Part shown: positions 1 through 7,923 of the stretch, piece after piece
How positions within the stretch are numbered: position 1 is the first letter of the stretch
Layout: each line of letters begins with the position of its first letter
Origin: QYQD01 sp040754095
GTDB taxonomy: Bacteria > Desulfobacterota > QYQD01
Assembly: GCA_040754095.1 (NCBI GenBank)
Contig: JBFMFO010000010.1
Span: 28,681-92,680, forward strand
DNA length: 64,000 nucleotides
Direction of reading: 5' to 3'
Made by a program: the position numbers and the translations under genes
The notes under the pieces: generated by a model
Told to the model about the DNA's origin: nothing
What the model saw: the letters and a program-made list of their open reading frames with translations, nothing else
Databases searched by the model: none

Positions 1-8
1 CGGCGGAA

Positions 9-563
9 ATGGGTAGAGCCCTCGAATACAGCAATAAGTCGGATGAGGAGTTGATGGCGCTGATAGCGCAAAGGGATTATGACGCCGTTGCCACGATGGT
101 TTCCCGTCACCAACGCGGTCTACTCAACCTTTTCTATCGCTACACCAACGATAGGTTGCTGGCTGAGGACCTGGCTCAGGAGGTTTTTCTACGAGTGTAC
201 AAATCAGCGCCACTATATGAGTCGCGATCACTTTTTAAGGTATGGCTTTACCGCATCGCCAAAAACGTTTGTTTGAACGAGCTTAAGACCCTGCAGGTAT
301 TTGAGAAGTTACCGGAACAGAAGGCGGAAACCGAATCTCCACAGGAGGAGATGATCCAGGCGGAAAGGGAAATCCGCGTCAGACAGGCTATAGAGATGCT
401 ACCGGAAAGACAGAAATTGGCCCTTATCCTGCGCCGCTTTCAGGGACTTTCCCAGGAGGAGACAGCCGAAGTGATGGAGGCGACCTCCGAGGCAATTGAG
501 GGCCTCTTGACCAGGGCAAAGGCAAGATTGAGACTGGCTTTGGCTGACCTGCAACCGGGATAG
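9..563 (+). CDS. ECF-type RNA polymerase sigma factor
   Basis: This 184-residue protein has the two-domain layout of extracytoplasmic-function sigma factors. Region 2 (about residues 12-85) contains the AEDLAQEVFLRVYK helix and the FKVWLYRIAKN segment. Region 4 (about 125-178) contains LPERQKLALILRRFQGLSQEE followed by a helix-turn-helix ending in LLTRAKARLR. It would direct RNA polymerase to a small stress regulon. It is followed by a zinc-finger anti-sigma-like gene and a CnrX/ZraP-like metal-sensor gene, so metal or envelope stress is the likely signal (inference). The ATG at 9 lies close to the window edge, after a weak GGCGG; a slightly longer N-terminus outside the window cannot be excluded. 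Confidence 0.9.
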   Translation: MGRALEYSNKSDEELMALIAQRDYDAVATMVSRHQRGLLNLFYRYTNDRLLAEDLAQEVFLRVYKSAPLYESRSLFKVWLYRIAKNVCLNELKTLQVFEKLPEQKAETESPQEEMIQAEREIRVRQAIEMLPERQKLALILRRFQGLSQEETAEVMEATSEAIEGLLTRAKARLRLALADLQPG

Positions 564-681
564 AAATAGATGTGGATTTTGCATCGCGGGGTGCGGAATA
601 GCGAATAACAGACGCGGAGAAGGTACGACGTGGTGACAAGGAGTTCGTTCTATTACCGTGTCACTGGCAATTAGGGAGAAG

Positions 682-1005
682 ATGATGGAATGCAAAAAGG
701 CAAGAACAATGATCGAGGCATGCAGGAAAGACAGAGAACTTGCTGCACACCTGGAAGTCTGCGCCGATTGCCGGAGAGAGCTTGCCCTCTGGGACCTGTT
801 GGGTGAGACCCAGGGGCTTGAGCCCGGGCTCGAATTCACTGAGCGGGTGCTGGAGAAGGTGAAGGAGGAAGGGAGGCGAACATCTTGGGGACACATCAAG
901 GATATGTTAGGCAGATGTTTTATCTGGAGCGGAACCCTGGATGAATTCTCGGATTTCCCTCCGGACTCCTTCGGGGCAGTTCTCTTTGGTTCGAGGAGGG
1001 ACTGA
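682..1005 (+). CDS. Putative zinc-finger (ZAS-type) anti-sigma factor
   Basis: A short cytosolic-looking protein of about 107 residues. It carries an HLEVCADC segment, the H-x3-C-x2-C zinc motif of anti-sigma factors, with further Cys and His residues N-terminal to it. A GTG at 658 opens a longer frame, but the ATG pair at 682/685 follows AGGGAG at a better spacing and is preferred. It sits between an ECF sigma gene and a periplasmic-sensor-like gene, the expected position for the cognate anti-sigma factor. Anti-sigma factors of this type usually have a transmembrane helix after the zinc motif; none is visible, and the C-terminal 40 residues look unlike the family. It may be a soluble variant or have a frameshifted tail. 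Confidence 0.65.
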   Translation: MMECKKARTMIEACRKDRELAAHLEVCADCRRELALWDLLGETQGLEPGLEFTERVLEKVKEEGRRTSWGHIKDMLGRCFIWSGTLDEFSDFPPDSFGAVLFGSRRD

Positions 1006-1007
1006 GT

Positions 1008-1454
1008 ATGATTTCGGCAGAAGGATTTCTCATTGGGATAATTTTCGGGGCGATCGCCGCCTGCGGCACCATATACGGGGTCAAAAGATGGTGTAGGCGG
1101 GAGATACGCGGCTATCTCGACCTGATAAACCTCACCGCGGATCAAAGACACAAGGTTGAAAAGATACGTGAGGGTTTTCTGCCACGCGTAGCCGGAATCC
1201 GGCAGGAGCTGCGCCGCTGCAGGATGCATCTGGCCGATCTGCTTTTCTCCACTCCATTGGATCACGAAGAAATCAGGACTGCGGTGGAGGAGATATCGGG
1301 TCTTCAGCTCAAGCTGGAGCAGGAGGTTATCGAGCATATTATCGAGGAAAATGAAATTCTTACCTTGGAGCAGCAGCGCCAGTTCCATGCGGTGATCGTC
1401 CAGCAGTTCCGGGGCGGCGGCCTGGGCATCCACGATGTGCCAGGCCGGCGATAA
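1008..1454 (+). CDS. CnrX/ZraP/Spy-like periplasmic metal-sensor protein
   Basis: A 148-residue protein with one N-terminal membrane anchor (about residues 5-24, GFLIGIIFGAIAACGTIYGV). A helical domain follows, with the family pattern of a hydrophobic helix, LTADQRHKVEKI, then long amphipathic helices and a final LTLEQQRQFHAVI. This is the layout of the periplasmic heavy-metal sensor family (CnrX, ZraP, CpxP/Spy). It starts 2 bp after the anti-sigma-like gene, with GAGGAGG at 992-998, so the three genes probably form one operon. By analogy with CnrYXH it may sense a metal or misfolded protein and signal to the sigma factor; the metal cannot be read from sequence. Confidence 0.7.
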   Translation: MISAEGFLIGIIFGAIAACGTIYGVKRWCRREIRGYLDLINLTADQRHKVEKIREGFLPRVAGIRQELRRCRMHLADLLFSTPLDHEEIRTAVEEISGLQLKLEQEVIEHIIEENEILTLEQQRQFHAVIVQQFRGGGLGIHDVPGRR

Positions 1455-1681
1455 GGCTATGGTCCAAAATCCGTTCAGCCACGAATTGGCACGAATGGAC
1501 CCGAATAAGGAGAAAATACCCCACTGGTCATTAGTCATCAGCCACAGAGGATCGTTACAAGTTACAGGTTACAGAAGTTACAAACTTGCGACTTGTAACT
1601 TTTGCAACTTGCGACTTCTGTAAGTGGCAAATGACTATTGACAAATGACGTTCACTATAAATACCGGCAAGGAGGATGCTT
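1455..1681 (+). repeat. Intergenic short-motif repeat tract
   Basis: This gap holds no gene. It has degenerate direct and inverted copies of short words. TTACAGAAGT near 1570 pairs with ACTTCTGTAA near 1615, and CTTGCGACTT occurs twice. The following TGACTATTGACAAATGAC is nearly the reverse complement of words at about 29970-29990. It resembles intergenic filler repeats rather than a gene or a riboswitch. Confidence 0.45.
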
Positions 1682-2557
1682 ATGTTTAAGAAGGTTCTTT
1701 TTCCGACTGATTTCTCGGCACACGCCGAGAAGACCCTGGAGTGCCTGGGCAACCTGAAGGGGGCGGGGGTCGAGGAGGTTGTTGTGGTGCACGTGATTGA
1801 CTTGAGACCCCTGACCGATTGGCTGGATCTGGAGGGCTTTGACCGATGGAGGCAGGAAGCCGCGGGCAAGTTAGAAGAGGCCAGGGGGAAGCTGGCGGCG
1901 CTGGGCCTCCAGGCCAGAGGCCTGCTTAAGAGCGGCCCACCCTTTCTCAGTATCATCGAGGCGGCCCGGGAAGAGAATGTTTCGCTCATAATCATAGGCT
2001 CACATGGTAAAGGCTACCTTAAAGAGATGATGCTGGGCAGCACAGCAGAAAATGTCCTCCGTCATAGCCCGGTACCGGTGCTGGTGGAGAAGTTCAGGAC
2101 TATCGAGGCAGCCGGCAAGGCCGCCTGCGACTTCATGTCCCGGAGGATGTTCGGCAAGATCCTCTACCCGACCGACTTCTCGGCGCCGGCCAAGAGGGTC
2201 CAGGACTACATTGTACACCTTAAGGCCGCCGGGGCAGAGGAGGTGGTGGTGCTCCACGTGCAGGACATCGGCAGGCTGCGGCCACATCTGACTGCGCGGA
2301 TGGAAGAGTTCAACCAGATCGATGCCGGCCGGCTGGGCGACATCCGGCGCGAATTTGAAGCAGCAGGACTGAAGGCCAGGACCCTCCTGCGCGAGGGTGT
2401 GCCTTTCCAGGAGATCATGAAAGTGGCGGATGAAGAGGACGTTTCGCTCATTGCCATGAGCTCCCTTGGCCGCAGTATGATCAAAGAGGCCCTGATAGGC
2501 TCGGTCAGCGGCAAGGTCGTCCGCTTGGCCGCCCAGCCCGTACTTCTGGTGAAGTAG
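1682..2557 (+). CDS. Tandem-domain universal stress protein
   Basis: Two UspA folds in one chain of about 291 residues. Domain 1 starts FKKVLFPTDFSAHAEK and ends with a GSHGKGYLKEMMLGS loop, matching the ATP-binding pattern G-x2-G-x9-GS. Domain 2 starts FGKILYPTDFSAPAKR and ends with SSLGRSMIKEALIGS, where the first glycine of the pattern is replaced by Ser. The second site may therefore bind nucleotide weakly. The ATG at 1682 is preferred over 1676 because AAGGAGG (1669-1675) lies 6 bp upstream. It sits between the sigma/sensor genes and a chromate transporter, consistent with a stress-response group. Confidence 0.9.
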   Translation: MFKKVLFPTDFSAHAEKTLECLGNLKGAGVEEVVVVHVIDLRPLTDWLDLEGFDRWRQEAAGKLEEARGKLAALGLQARGLLKSGPPFLSIIEAAREENVSLIIIGSHGKGYLKEMMLGSTAENVLRHSPVPVLVEKFRTIEAAGKAACDFMSRRMFGKILYPTDFSAPAKRVQDYIVHLKAAGAEEVVVLHVQDIGRLRPHLTARMEEFNQIDAGRLGDIRREFEAAGLKARTLLREGVPFQEIMKVADEEDVSLIAMSSLGRSMIKEALIGSVSGKVVRLAAQPVLLVK

Positions 2558-2607
2558 AGCACGGCGGCCCTGCGGCGGAAGCAAACAAATCAAACAAGGA
2601 GCGCCTT

Positions 2608-3138
2608 ATGACATCCCTCAGAAATATCTTCCTGGCCTTCTTCAAAATAGGCACCTTTTCCTTTGGCGGCGTTTATTCCATGATTGCGTTTTTCGAACGC
2701 GAATTGGTCGAACGGCGTAAGTGGATTACCCACGATGAGTTCATAGAAAGCTTTGCCATCGGCCAGATGACCCCGGGGCCGCCCATCGTCAACACGGGTA
2801 TCTGTATCGGTTACAAGCTGCACAGGCTTCCCGGTGTAATGGTAGCTACCTTGGGACAGACCTTTACCGGCACGGTATTGGCTATTATACTGGCAGCCTT
2901 TTACCTCCAGGCGAAAGACAATCCGTTGCTCCAGTCGGTAATGAAGGGAGTGGCCGCAGCGGTGGTCGGACTCCTGGGGTCTATCATCTATAAGATGGCA
3001 AAGAAGCTGGTTACCGGCTATAAGAGTGCGGCGTTGGCAGTTGGCGCCTTTGGCGCGTTGGCCGTTTTTAAGCTTAACCCCATCGGCATTATTCTGGCGG
3101 CTGGTGTTCTCGGCCTGATTCTCAATTGGAGGCGCTAA
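2608..3138 (+). CDS. Chromate transporter, first half-size subunit (CHR family)
   Basis: A 176-residue, highly hydrophobic protein with the CHR-family signatures FFKIGTFSFGGVYSMI, an FAIGQMTPGPPI loop and a C-terminal VLGLILNWRR. Full-length ChrA is about 400 residues and made of two homologous halves. Here the halves are separate genes, this one and the next, as in the short-chain chromate transporters, which are thought to act as heterodimers. The predicted role is export of chromate or a similar oxyanion across the inner membrane. A Shine-Dalgarno AAGGAG precedes the ATG. It may share a transcript with the Usp gene 50 bp upstream. Confidence 0.88.
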   Translation: MTSLRNIFLAFFKIGTFSFGGVYSMIAFFERELVERRKWITHDEFIESFAIGQMTPGPPIVNTGICIGYKLHRLPGVMVATLGQTFTGTVLAIILAAFYLQAKDNPLLQSVMKGVAAAVVGLLGSIIYKMAKKLVTGYKSAALAVGAFGALAVFKLNPIGIILAAGVLGLILNWRR

Positions 3139-3139
3139 A

Positions 3140-3655
3140 ATGGAAATACTGAAGCTTGCTGCTATCTTGTTTGTAATAAACGGCCTGACTATCGGCGGTG
3201 GATATGCCATGGTGCCGTTGCTTCAAAAAGAGCTGGTAGAGAATCACCATTGGCTGACGAACAAGGAATTCATAGACGCAATCGCCATCGGCCAGGTGAC
3301 GCCTGGACCGCTCACCGTCATGAACGCCTTCATGGGGTTCAAGGTCGCGGGACTGTTTGGGGCGATCGTAGCCATGGTGGCCAGCTACCTGCCGAGCATC
3401 ATCATTGTCACTCTGGTAACGAGACACTACCTCCGGTACAAGGAGTCATGGTTGGTCAAGGGTTCATTTGACGGGATAAAACCGGCGGTAGTGGGGCTTT
3501 TGGCGGCTGTGCTCATCTTTCTGGGAAGGAGTTCCCTTACGAGCGTACCCTTGGGCGCTGTTGCGGCCGTGAGCTTCGGCCTTATCACTTTTACCAGGAT
3601 AGACCCGACCTTCATTATCATCGGGTCCGGCATCCTGGGGGCATTCCTGTTCTAG
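3140..3655 (+). CDS. Chromate transporter, second half-size subunit (CHR family)
   Basis: A 171-residue membrane protein homologous to the preceding gene. It has FVINGLTIGGGYAMVPLLQKE, then the paired AIGQVTPGPLTV motif, and about five further hydrophobic segments. It starts 1 bp after the preceding stop, with its ribosome binding site GGAGG inside the end of that gene, so the two are translationally coupled. The coupling and the shared TPGP motifs support a two-subunit transporter. Chromate is the family's named substrate; in an anaerobe the physiological oxyanion could differ. Confidence 0.88.
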   Translation: MEILKLAAILFVINGLTIGGGYAMVPLLQKELVENHHWLTNKEFIDAIAIGQVTPGPLTVMNAFMGFKVAGLFGAIVAMVASYLPSIIIVTLVTRHYLRYKESWLVKGSFDGIKPAVVGLLAAVLIFLGRSSLTSVPLGAVAAVSFGLITFTRIDPTFIIIGSGILGAFLF

Positions 3656-3911
3656 TGGGACACGGTACGCTGTGTCCTGCTTGTCAGAACCAAATCCACC
3701 ACCTATTTTTTGGCTCTTTCTTATTTAAAGAGGGTAATCCCCCCTCCCTTGAGAGGTTGTGTCGCAATCTCACAACGTATTACAATCATAGAGATTGCCA
3801 TACTCCCTTTCGCCCCGGTCGAAGATGTGCCTAGGCGTGCGAATCTGCCTGTGGCATGATCGGTCGCTCGCCATGACAAATAGGGATTATGACACGGTCT
3901 CTGATTCAATA
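3656..3911. repeat. Intergenic region with REP-like inverted words
   Basis: No gene is visible in this gap. CGCAATCTC (3763-3771) and GAGATTGCCA (3791-3800) are inverted copies of one word, followed by GGTCGCTCGCCATGACAAA near 3861-3880. This combination resembles the REP-like intergenic repeats common in many bacterial genomes. No transposase is nearby. Confidence 0.4.
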
Positions 3912-3946
3912 AAAAAAGCCGTCCGCCTCAAGCGGACGGCTTTTTT
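3912..3946. terminator. Bidirectional rho-independent terminator
   Basis: A nine-base-pair stem, GCCGTCCGC (3918-3926) with GCGGACGGC (3932-3940), is flanked by an A-run on the left and a T-run on the right. It can therefore end transcription from either strand. It sits about 20 bp beyond the stop of the minus-strand porin gene and about 260 bp after the chromate transporter pair. Confidence 0.93.
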
Positions 3947-3968
3947 ACGGGCCGTGGTTTGGCCTTGG

Positions 3969-5474
3969 TTAGAACTTAAAGATCATACGCAGTCCGAGCA
4001 TATCCTCGTTGCTGGTCTGCTTTTCGCCTTCGTAACTGTCAGTGCTGCCGGTATATAGACCATAGGTCTCCCCGGTGGGTCCGGTACCATCCGCGGCTTT
4101 GATATGGGTGTAATTCAACTGCCAGCGCACCATCGGGTTCCAGGTCCAGTTAACGCCCAGGGTGATCTCTTCCGTCCAGGGTGTGCCTGTGGCTATGGAG
4201 TAACTTCCATTTTTCTTATAGAGGTTGTTTCCAACCTCGGTGTGCGTATAGCGCGCCAGGACCTCCCAGGCACCGGGACCCTTCAAGTTGACTGGATCAA
4301 AATTGACCTTGGGGTTGGGCTGCCTCCACCCAAAATTGCTCACAGTCTTGCTCTCCCCGGTCAGGAAATAACTTACCCATGTGCTCCACGAGGTGATACG
4401 CCCATCTTCGTCAAGCATTTTTGTGGTTTTGGCACTATTGGTAAAGACCTCGATACTCTTATACCGGGTCTCGAGGTATTCCGAGCTCAGTGAGAACGGG
4501 CCCTTGATATAGTGGATTTCCGCTCCCCAGCGATTCCGGCTGCCAATGTCCGTGTATGATGTTGCATTCCACTTATAGACCCTGTCGTCACGCACCTGTG
4601 CGCCAAACCCGCCGGTCTCAAAGCGCGAGGTCGGCTTTGACTGATAGCTTTGGGTGCCTTCCAGACAGAGGTGCAGGCCTTCAAGCACGTGTCCATTGTC
4701 GTTCTTAAACGGGCTATAGAACAGCCGGGCCACTGTGTCCTTGTGGTCGTCAATGTCGCCTTTCTTGTAATCCAGTTCCAGGCCAGCGCCGGTGAACATA
4801 CCCAGATTCCAGGTCAGGGTGTTATTAAGGACATCACCCCAGACCCACCAGCCCCGGTCGAAGTAAGGGTAAAGCGGCGTGGCGGCCCCGCGTTCCAGGA
4901 AGTTGACATTGTTATCCAGGGTCCACCAGGAGGTGCTGAAGGGCGGCTTCATCTGCCCGGCCCTTAGGTGGAGCCAATCCCGGAACTTAAAGTCGACCCA
5001 GGCATTGCGGATATAGGGGCTATCGGCAAGTTCAGGCTGTACCCGGAATTGGATATATTTCCAAAAAAGTCCCTGGAAGTCTATACGGGCGCGCCGGACG
5101 TCGAAATGAGTCGGGTTGGCGCTCTGTCCGCCGTACATCTTGGTATCGAAGTGGACGTTTCCCCGGACCCTCATGCTGAAATCTCCGTCCGGCGTTTCGA
5201 AATAGAAATCGTTTTTCCAGAAACTAAAAACCGGAGTGCCCTTCTTTTTCTGTATGGTTTCCTCTACGGCCTTGGCCTTGGTGGTAACCTCCTCCATGCC
5301 TTTGAGTTTTTCCTCCAGGGCGTTTAGCTTCTCCTGGAGGGCCTTCATGTTATCCAACTGTGTCTTTATGGCCTTGATTTCATTCATGAGATCTTGGTTG
5401 GTCTCAGCCATGGCCGGCACGTGCCGGGCCAGAAAGACTACCAATACTATAAAAATAAAAAACACCCTCCTCAT
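3969..5474 (-). CDS. Phosphate-selective-type outer-membrane porin (OprO/OprP family)
   Basis: A 501-residue precursor. It has a signal peptide (residues 1-23, ending VPAMA) and a coiled-coil of about 50 residues (NEIKAIKTQLDNMKALQEK...). A beta-barrel follows with the Porin_O_P features: an FDVRRARIDFQG strand, RAGQMKPPFS, and a terminal strand ending in Phe (MIFKF). It would form a trimeric outer-membrane channel for small anions. The coiled-coil may contact peptidoglycan or assist trimerisation (inference). AGGAGG lies 6 bp before the ATG. It is a single-gene unit ending in the terminator at 3912-3946. Substrate selectivity cannot be read from the sequence. Confidence 0.88.
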   Translation of the reverse strand: MRRVFFIFIVLVVFLARHVPAMAETNQDLMNEIKAIKTQLDNMKALQEKLNALEEKLKGMEEVTTKAKAVEETIQKKKGTPVFSFWKNDFYFETPDGDFSMRVRGNVHFDTKMYGGQSANPTHFDVRRARIDFQGLFWKYIQFRVQPELADSPYIRNAWVDFKFRDWLHLRAGQMKPPFSTSWWTLDNNVNFLERGAATPLYPYFDRGWWVWGDVLNNTLTWNLGMFTGAGLELDYKKGDIDDHKDTVARLFYSPFKNDNGHVLEGLHLCLEGTQSYQSKPTSRFETGGFGAQVRDDRVYKWNATSYTDIGSRNRWGAEIHYIKGPFSLSSEYLETRYKSIEVFTNSAKTTKMLDEDGRITSWSTWVSYFLTGESKTVSNFGWRQPNPKVNFDPVNLKGPGAWEVLARYTHTEVGNNLYKKNGSYSIATGTPWTEEITLGVNWTWNPMVRWQLNYTHIKAADGTGPTGETYGLYTGSTDSYEGEKQTSNEDMLGLRMIFKF

Positions 5475-5937
5475 CTATCGCCTCCTTTTTCATAACATTA
5501 AGTTTTTAAAAGTTATTTTGGATCCAAGTCGGTAATCCAGTTATCCCCCCTCTCTTTTGGTTAGTTTTCTGCCTAACCCGATATAGTTCCCGGACGGGTC
5601 GTCAGACAAATTAATGACAACATTTTGCAATAGATATGCCTATATCTTTGTTAACCACAGCGCCCACTGAGAATAACATCAGGAATCATTGAAAGGACAG
5701 GCGTTGCCTCCGGATAACATAGGGCGGGAGACAGAAATTACTCGGACCGGCATCGAGATATCTGTCATCTGCTGGGTGTCACCTGTCCGATGGCAATTGC
5801 GTTAATAGACTTCCTGCCGACCAGCCGCTGGTGATCCTGTACCGCTTCTTTTCACCGTAGGGGTGCCATGGCATATCCGTCGCCAGGATTAAGCTTGATA
5901 AATTCACCGGATATGCATAAGATTAGAACTGGAACAT
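5475..5937. other. 463-bp intergenic region between divergent porin and kinase genes
   Basis: No convincing gene, tRNA or riboswitch is visible. The region must hold the promoter of the minus-strand porin gene and probably that of the plus-strand kinase. No strong sigma-70 or sigma-54 match stands out. Confidence 0.5.
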
Positions 5938-7821
5938 TTGGTAGGGAGGCCATCCATCAAGGCTAAAAGGTTTCTCATTATTGCCGTAGGCGTTTTCATT
6001 CTTGTCTCCGGCATCATCGGCTATCTGGGCTATAGCGCCAACAAAGAGATAGAAAAGACGGTAACGGATCAGTTCAATCGGCAACAACTTATACTGGCGC
6101 GTAAGATAGCCCATGACATCGATAACCATTTTAATTTTCTCGATACCATCTTACGGCGCGTCAATCAGCTCTGGCAGCGGGGTGGGAGAAACATAGAGAC
6201 AATAAAGGAAGATATCACAGCGTTCCTTCCGTTGCTCAGAGACTGGGATGTCCTGGCGATTGTGCATTTCGGCCGGGACGAAAAGTTCCCTGTGGTTTTT
6301 ACCGGGCAGGGATTTACCGGCGCGGAGGGATTAGGAATCTATTATGACGATTACCGGAGATGGGGTAGTCGGCCGGAACACAGAGACAGCATAATAATCG
6401 GCCGGACCTTTCGGGCGGGAAAAGGTATTTTTAAGGGCAGATGGCTGATGCTGATGGCCACGCCCACCTGGAAACGTGCCGCCGGTCAAAAGGGCGTTCC
6501 GGCTTGGAGGTTTGAGGGCCTGACTTTTATTGTCGTTGATCCTATAGGGATCGCGCAGCGATATACCCGGGGCATTCGCTCGGGCGAAACAGGATATGGA
6601 TGGGTGATTAATGACCGGGGGATTTTTTTGGCGCACTATGAGCATACTTTTATCGGTGAGGATTCTTTTATCGTCAGACAAAAGAGAAATCCGAATATCT
6701 CCTATGCGAGAATAAACCGGATCGTGCGCGACTATATGCTCGGAGGTAAAGAGGGAACGGATTGGTATATCTCCGGATGGCATCGCGGGGTTACCGCTGA
6801 GATGAAAAAGCTGTTCGCCTATAGTCCTGTTTTCCTATCCAAAGAGGATCGGGACAATCTATGGTCGGTGGGGGTGACCGCCCCCGTGACTGAAGTCTAT
6901 GGAATCATAGAGTCGGCCATCATAAGACAATGGCTGATTGCAGGCATCTTTCAATTGATAGTATTTTCCTGCCTGGGTGTGGCCATTTATCTTTCCCTGC
7001 GCTGGTCACGGACTCTGGCTGCGGAGGTTGATGCCAGGACTGTTGACTTGAGGCTTTCTGAGGCGGAGGTGCGGCAGGAGAGAGATAAGGTCAAAGAGAG
7101 TATGCAAAAACTCATCGAGATGCAGGAGAGGCTTGTCCGTTCGGAGCGTTTTGCGGCTATAGGAGAGGCGGCTGCTTACCTTTCGCACGAGATAAAAAAT
7201 CCTTTGATGCTTATTGGTGGATTCGCCGGCCAAGTAGAGAAATCCCTTTCAGACGATGATGCCAACCGGGAAAAATTAGGGATAATACAGTCCGAAACCA
7301 GACGCCTGGAGTTGATGTTGGCGGAGGTCAGAGACTTTACGCGTCCGGCCAGGCCGCAAAAGGAATTGCAAAATATCAATTCAGTCATTGAAGACACGTT
7401 AGCCCTTATGGAGAACAAAATGATTGATAAGGGCATTGAGTATGAAAAAGCCTTGGATGACCGCTTGCCGGTCGTACTCTTTGACCCTCAGCAGGTCAAG
7501 CAGGTATTGATTAACCTCATCAAGAATGCCGTTGAGGCTATGCCGGAGGGCGGTAAGCTGGTCGTCTCGTCATGGTCTGAGGGTGGGCAGGTTAAGGTTT
7601 CAGTCCTGGATAGCGGTATGGGTATGTCCCCTGAGGTGGTTAAGAAGGTCTTCAACCCCTTTTTTACGACCAAGAAAAAGGGAACCGGTCTGGGACTGGC
7701 CGTTTGTCGTAAGATCATAGAAGACCATGAGGGGGAAATATTTGTCCAGAGCGAAGAAGGGAAGGGTACCAGGATTACTATTGCCTTGCCGATTAAACCG
7801 GTTAATATGGAAACACGCTAA
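5938..7821 (+). CDS. CACHE-domain sensor histidine kinase, likely partner of receiver-Lon
   Basis: A 627-residue membrane kinase. TM1 (about 11-33) and TM2 (about 331-352) bracket a large periplasmic double-CACHE-like domain containing RSGETGYGWVINDRGIF and WYISGWHRG. A coiled-coil follows, then HisKA with phospho-acceptor His417 (YLSHEIKNPL), and a HATPase_c domain with the N-box NLIKNAVEAMPEGG, DSGMGMS and GTGLGLAVC. There is no PAS and no receiver domain. It lies 102 bp upstream of a Lon protease containing a receiver domain, the most likely phosphotransfer target (inference). The start is odd: TTG at 5938 (or ATT at 5935) has no upstream Shine-Dalgarno, while AGGGAGG lies inside the frame at 5943-5949. 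Its sensor domain is paralogous to that of the kinase at 11059-13287. Confidence 0.9.
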   Translation: MVGRPSIKAKRFLIIAVGVFILVSGIIGYLGYSANKEIEKTVTDQFNRQQLILARKIAHDIDNHFNFLDTILRRVNQLWQRGGRNIETIKEDITAFLPLLRDWDVLAIVHFGRDEKFPVVFTGQGFTGAEGLGIYYDDYRRWGSRPEHRDSIIIGRTFRAGKGIFKGRWLMLMATPTWKRAAGQKGVPAWRFEGLTFIVVDPIGIAQRYTRGIRSGETGYGWVINDRGIFLAHYEHTFIGEDSFIVRQKRNPNISYARINRIVRDYMLGGKEGTDWYISGWHRGVTAEMKKLFAYSPVFLSKEDRDNLWSVGVTAPVTEVYGIIESAIIRQWLIAGIFQLIVFSCLGVAIYLSLRWSRTLAAEVDARTVDLRLSEAEVRQERDKVKESMQKLIEMQERLVRSERFAAIGEAAAYLSHEIKNPLMLIGGFAGQVEKSLSDDDANREKLGIIQSETRRLELMLAEVRDFTRPARPQKELQNINSVIEDTLALMENKMIDKGIEYEKALDDRLPVVLFDPQQVKQVLINLIKNAVEAMPEGGKLVVSSWSEGGQVKVSVLDSGMGMSPEVVKKVFNPFFTTKKKGTGLGLAVCRKIIEDHEGEIFVQSEEGKGTRITIALPIKPVNMETR

Positions 7822-7923
7822 TATCCGTAGGTTGAGCGCAGGCGATTACTGCGGTTTAAAATGACCGGACTTGGTAATTTAGTAATAAGGATTATATACC
7901 GATCCATATTTTAAAAGTGTATC

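Noticed and set aside
1481..1510. TGGCACGAATGGACCC, resembling a sigma-54 promoter
   Set aside because: The -12 element is CC, not GC, and it belongs to a filler repeat rather than lying upstream of a gene at a suitable distance.
399..1538. Long minus-strand open frame opposite the sigma, anti-sigma and sensor genes
   Set aside because: It has no family signature, is rich in Ser/Pro/Arg typical of antisense reading, and overlaps three well-supported genes.
2000..2593. Minus-strand frame within the tandem Usp
   Set aside because: Antisense to a gene with two clear Usp domains; no independent support.
5475..5937. Riboswitch in the long leader before the kinase
   Set aside because: Some short dyads are visible but none matches a known riboswitch core, and the orientation of transcripts is uncertain.
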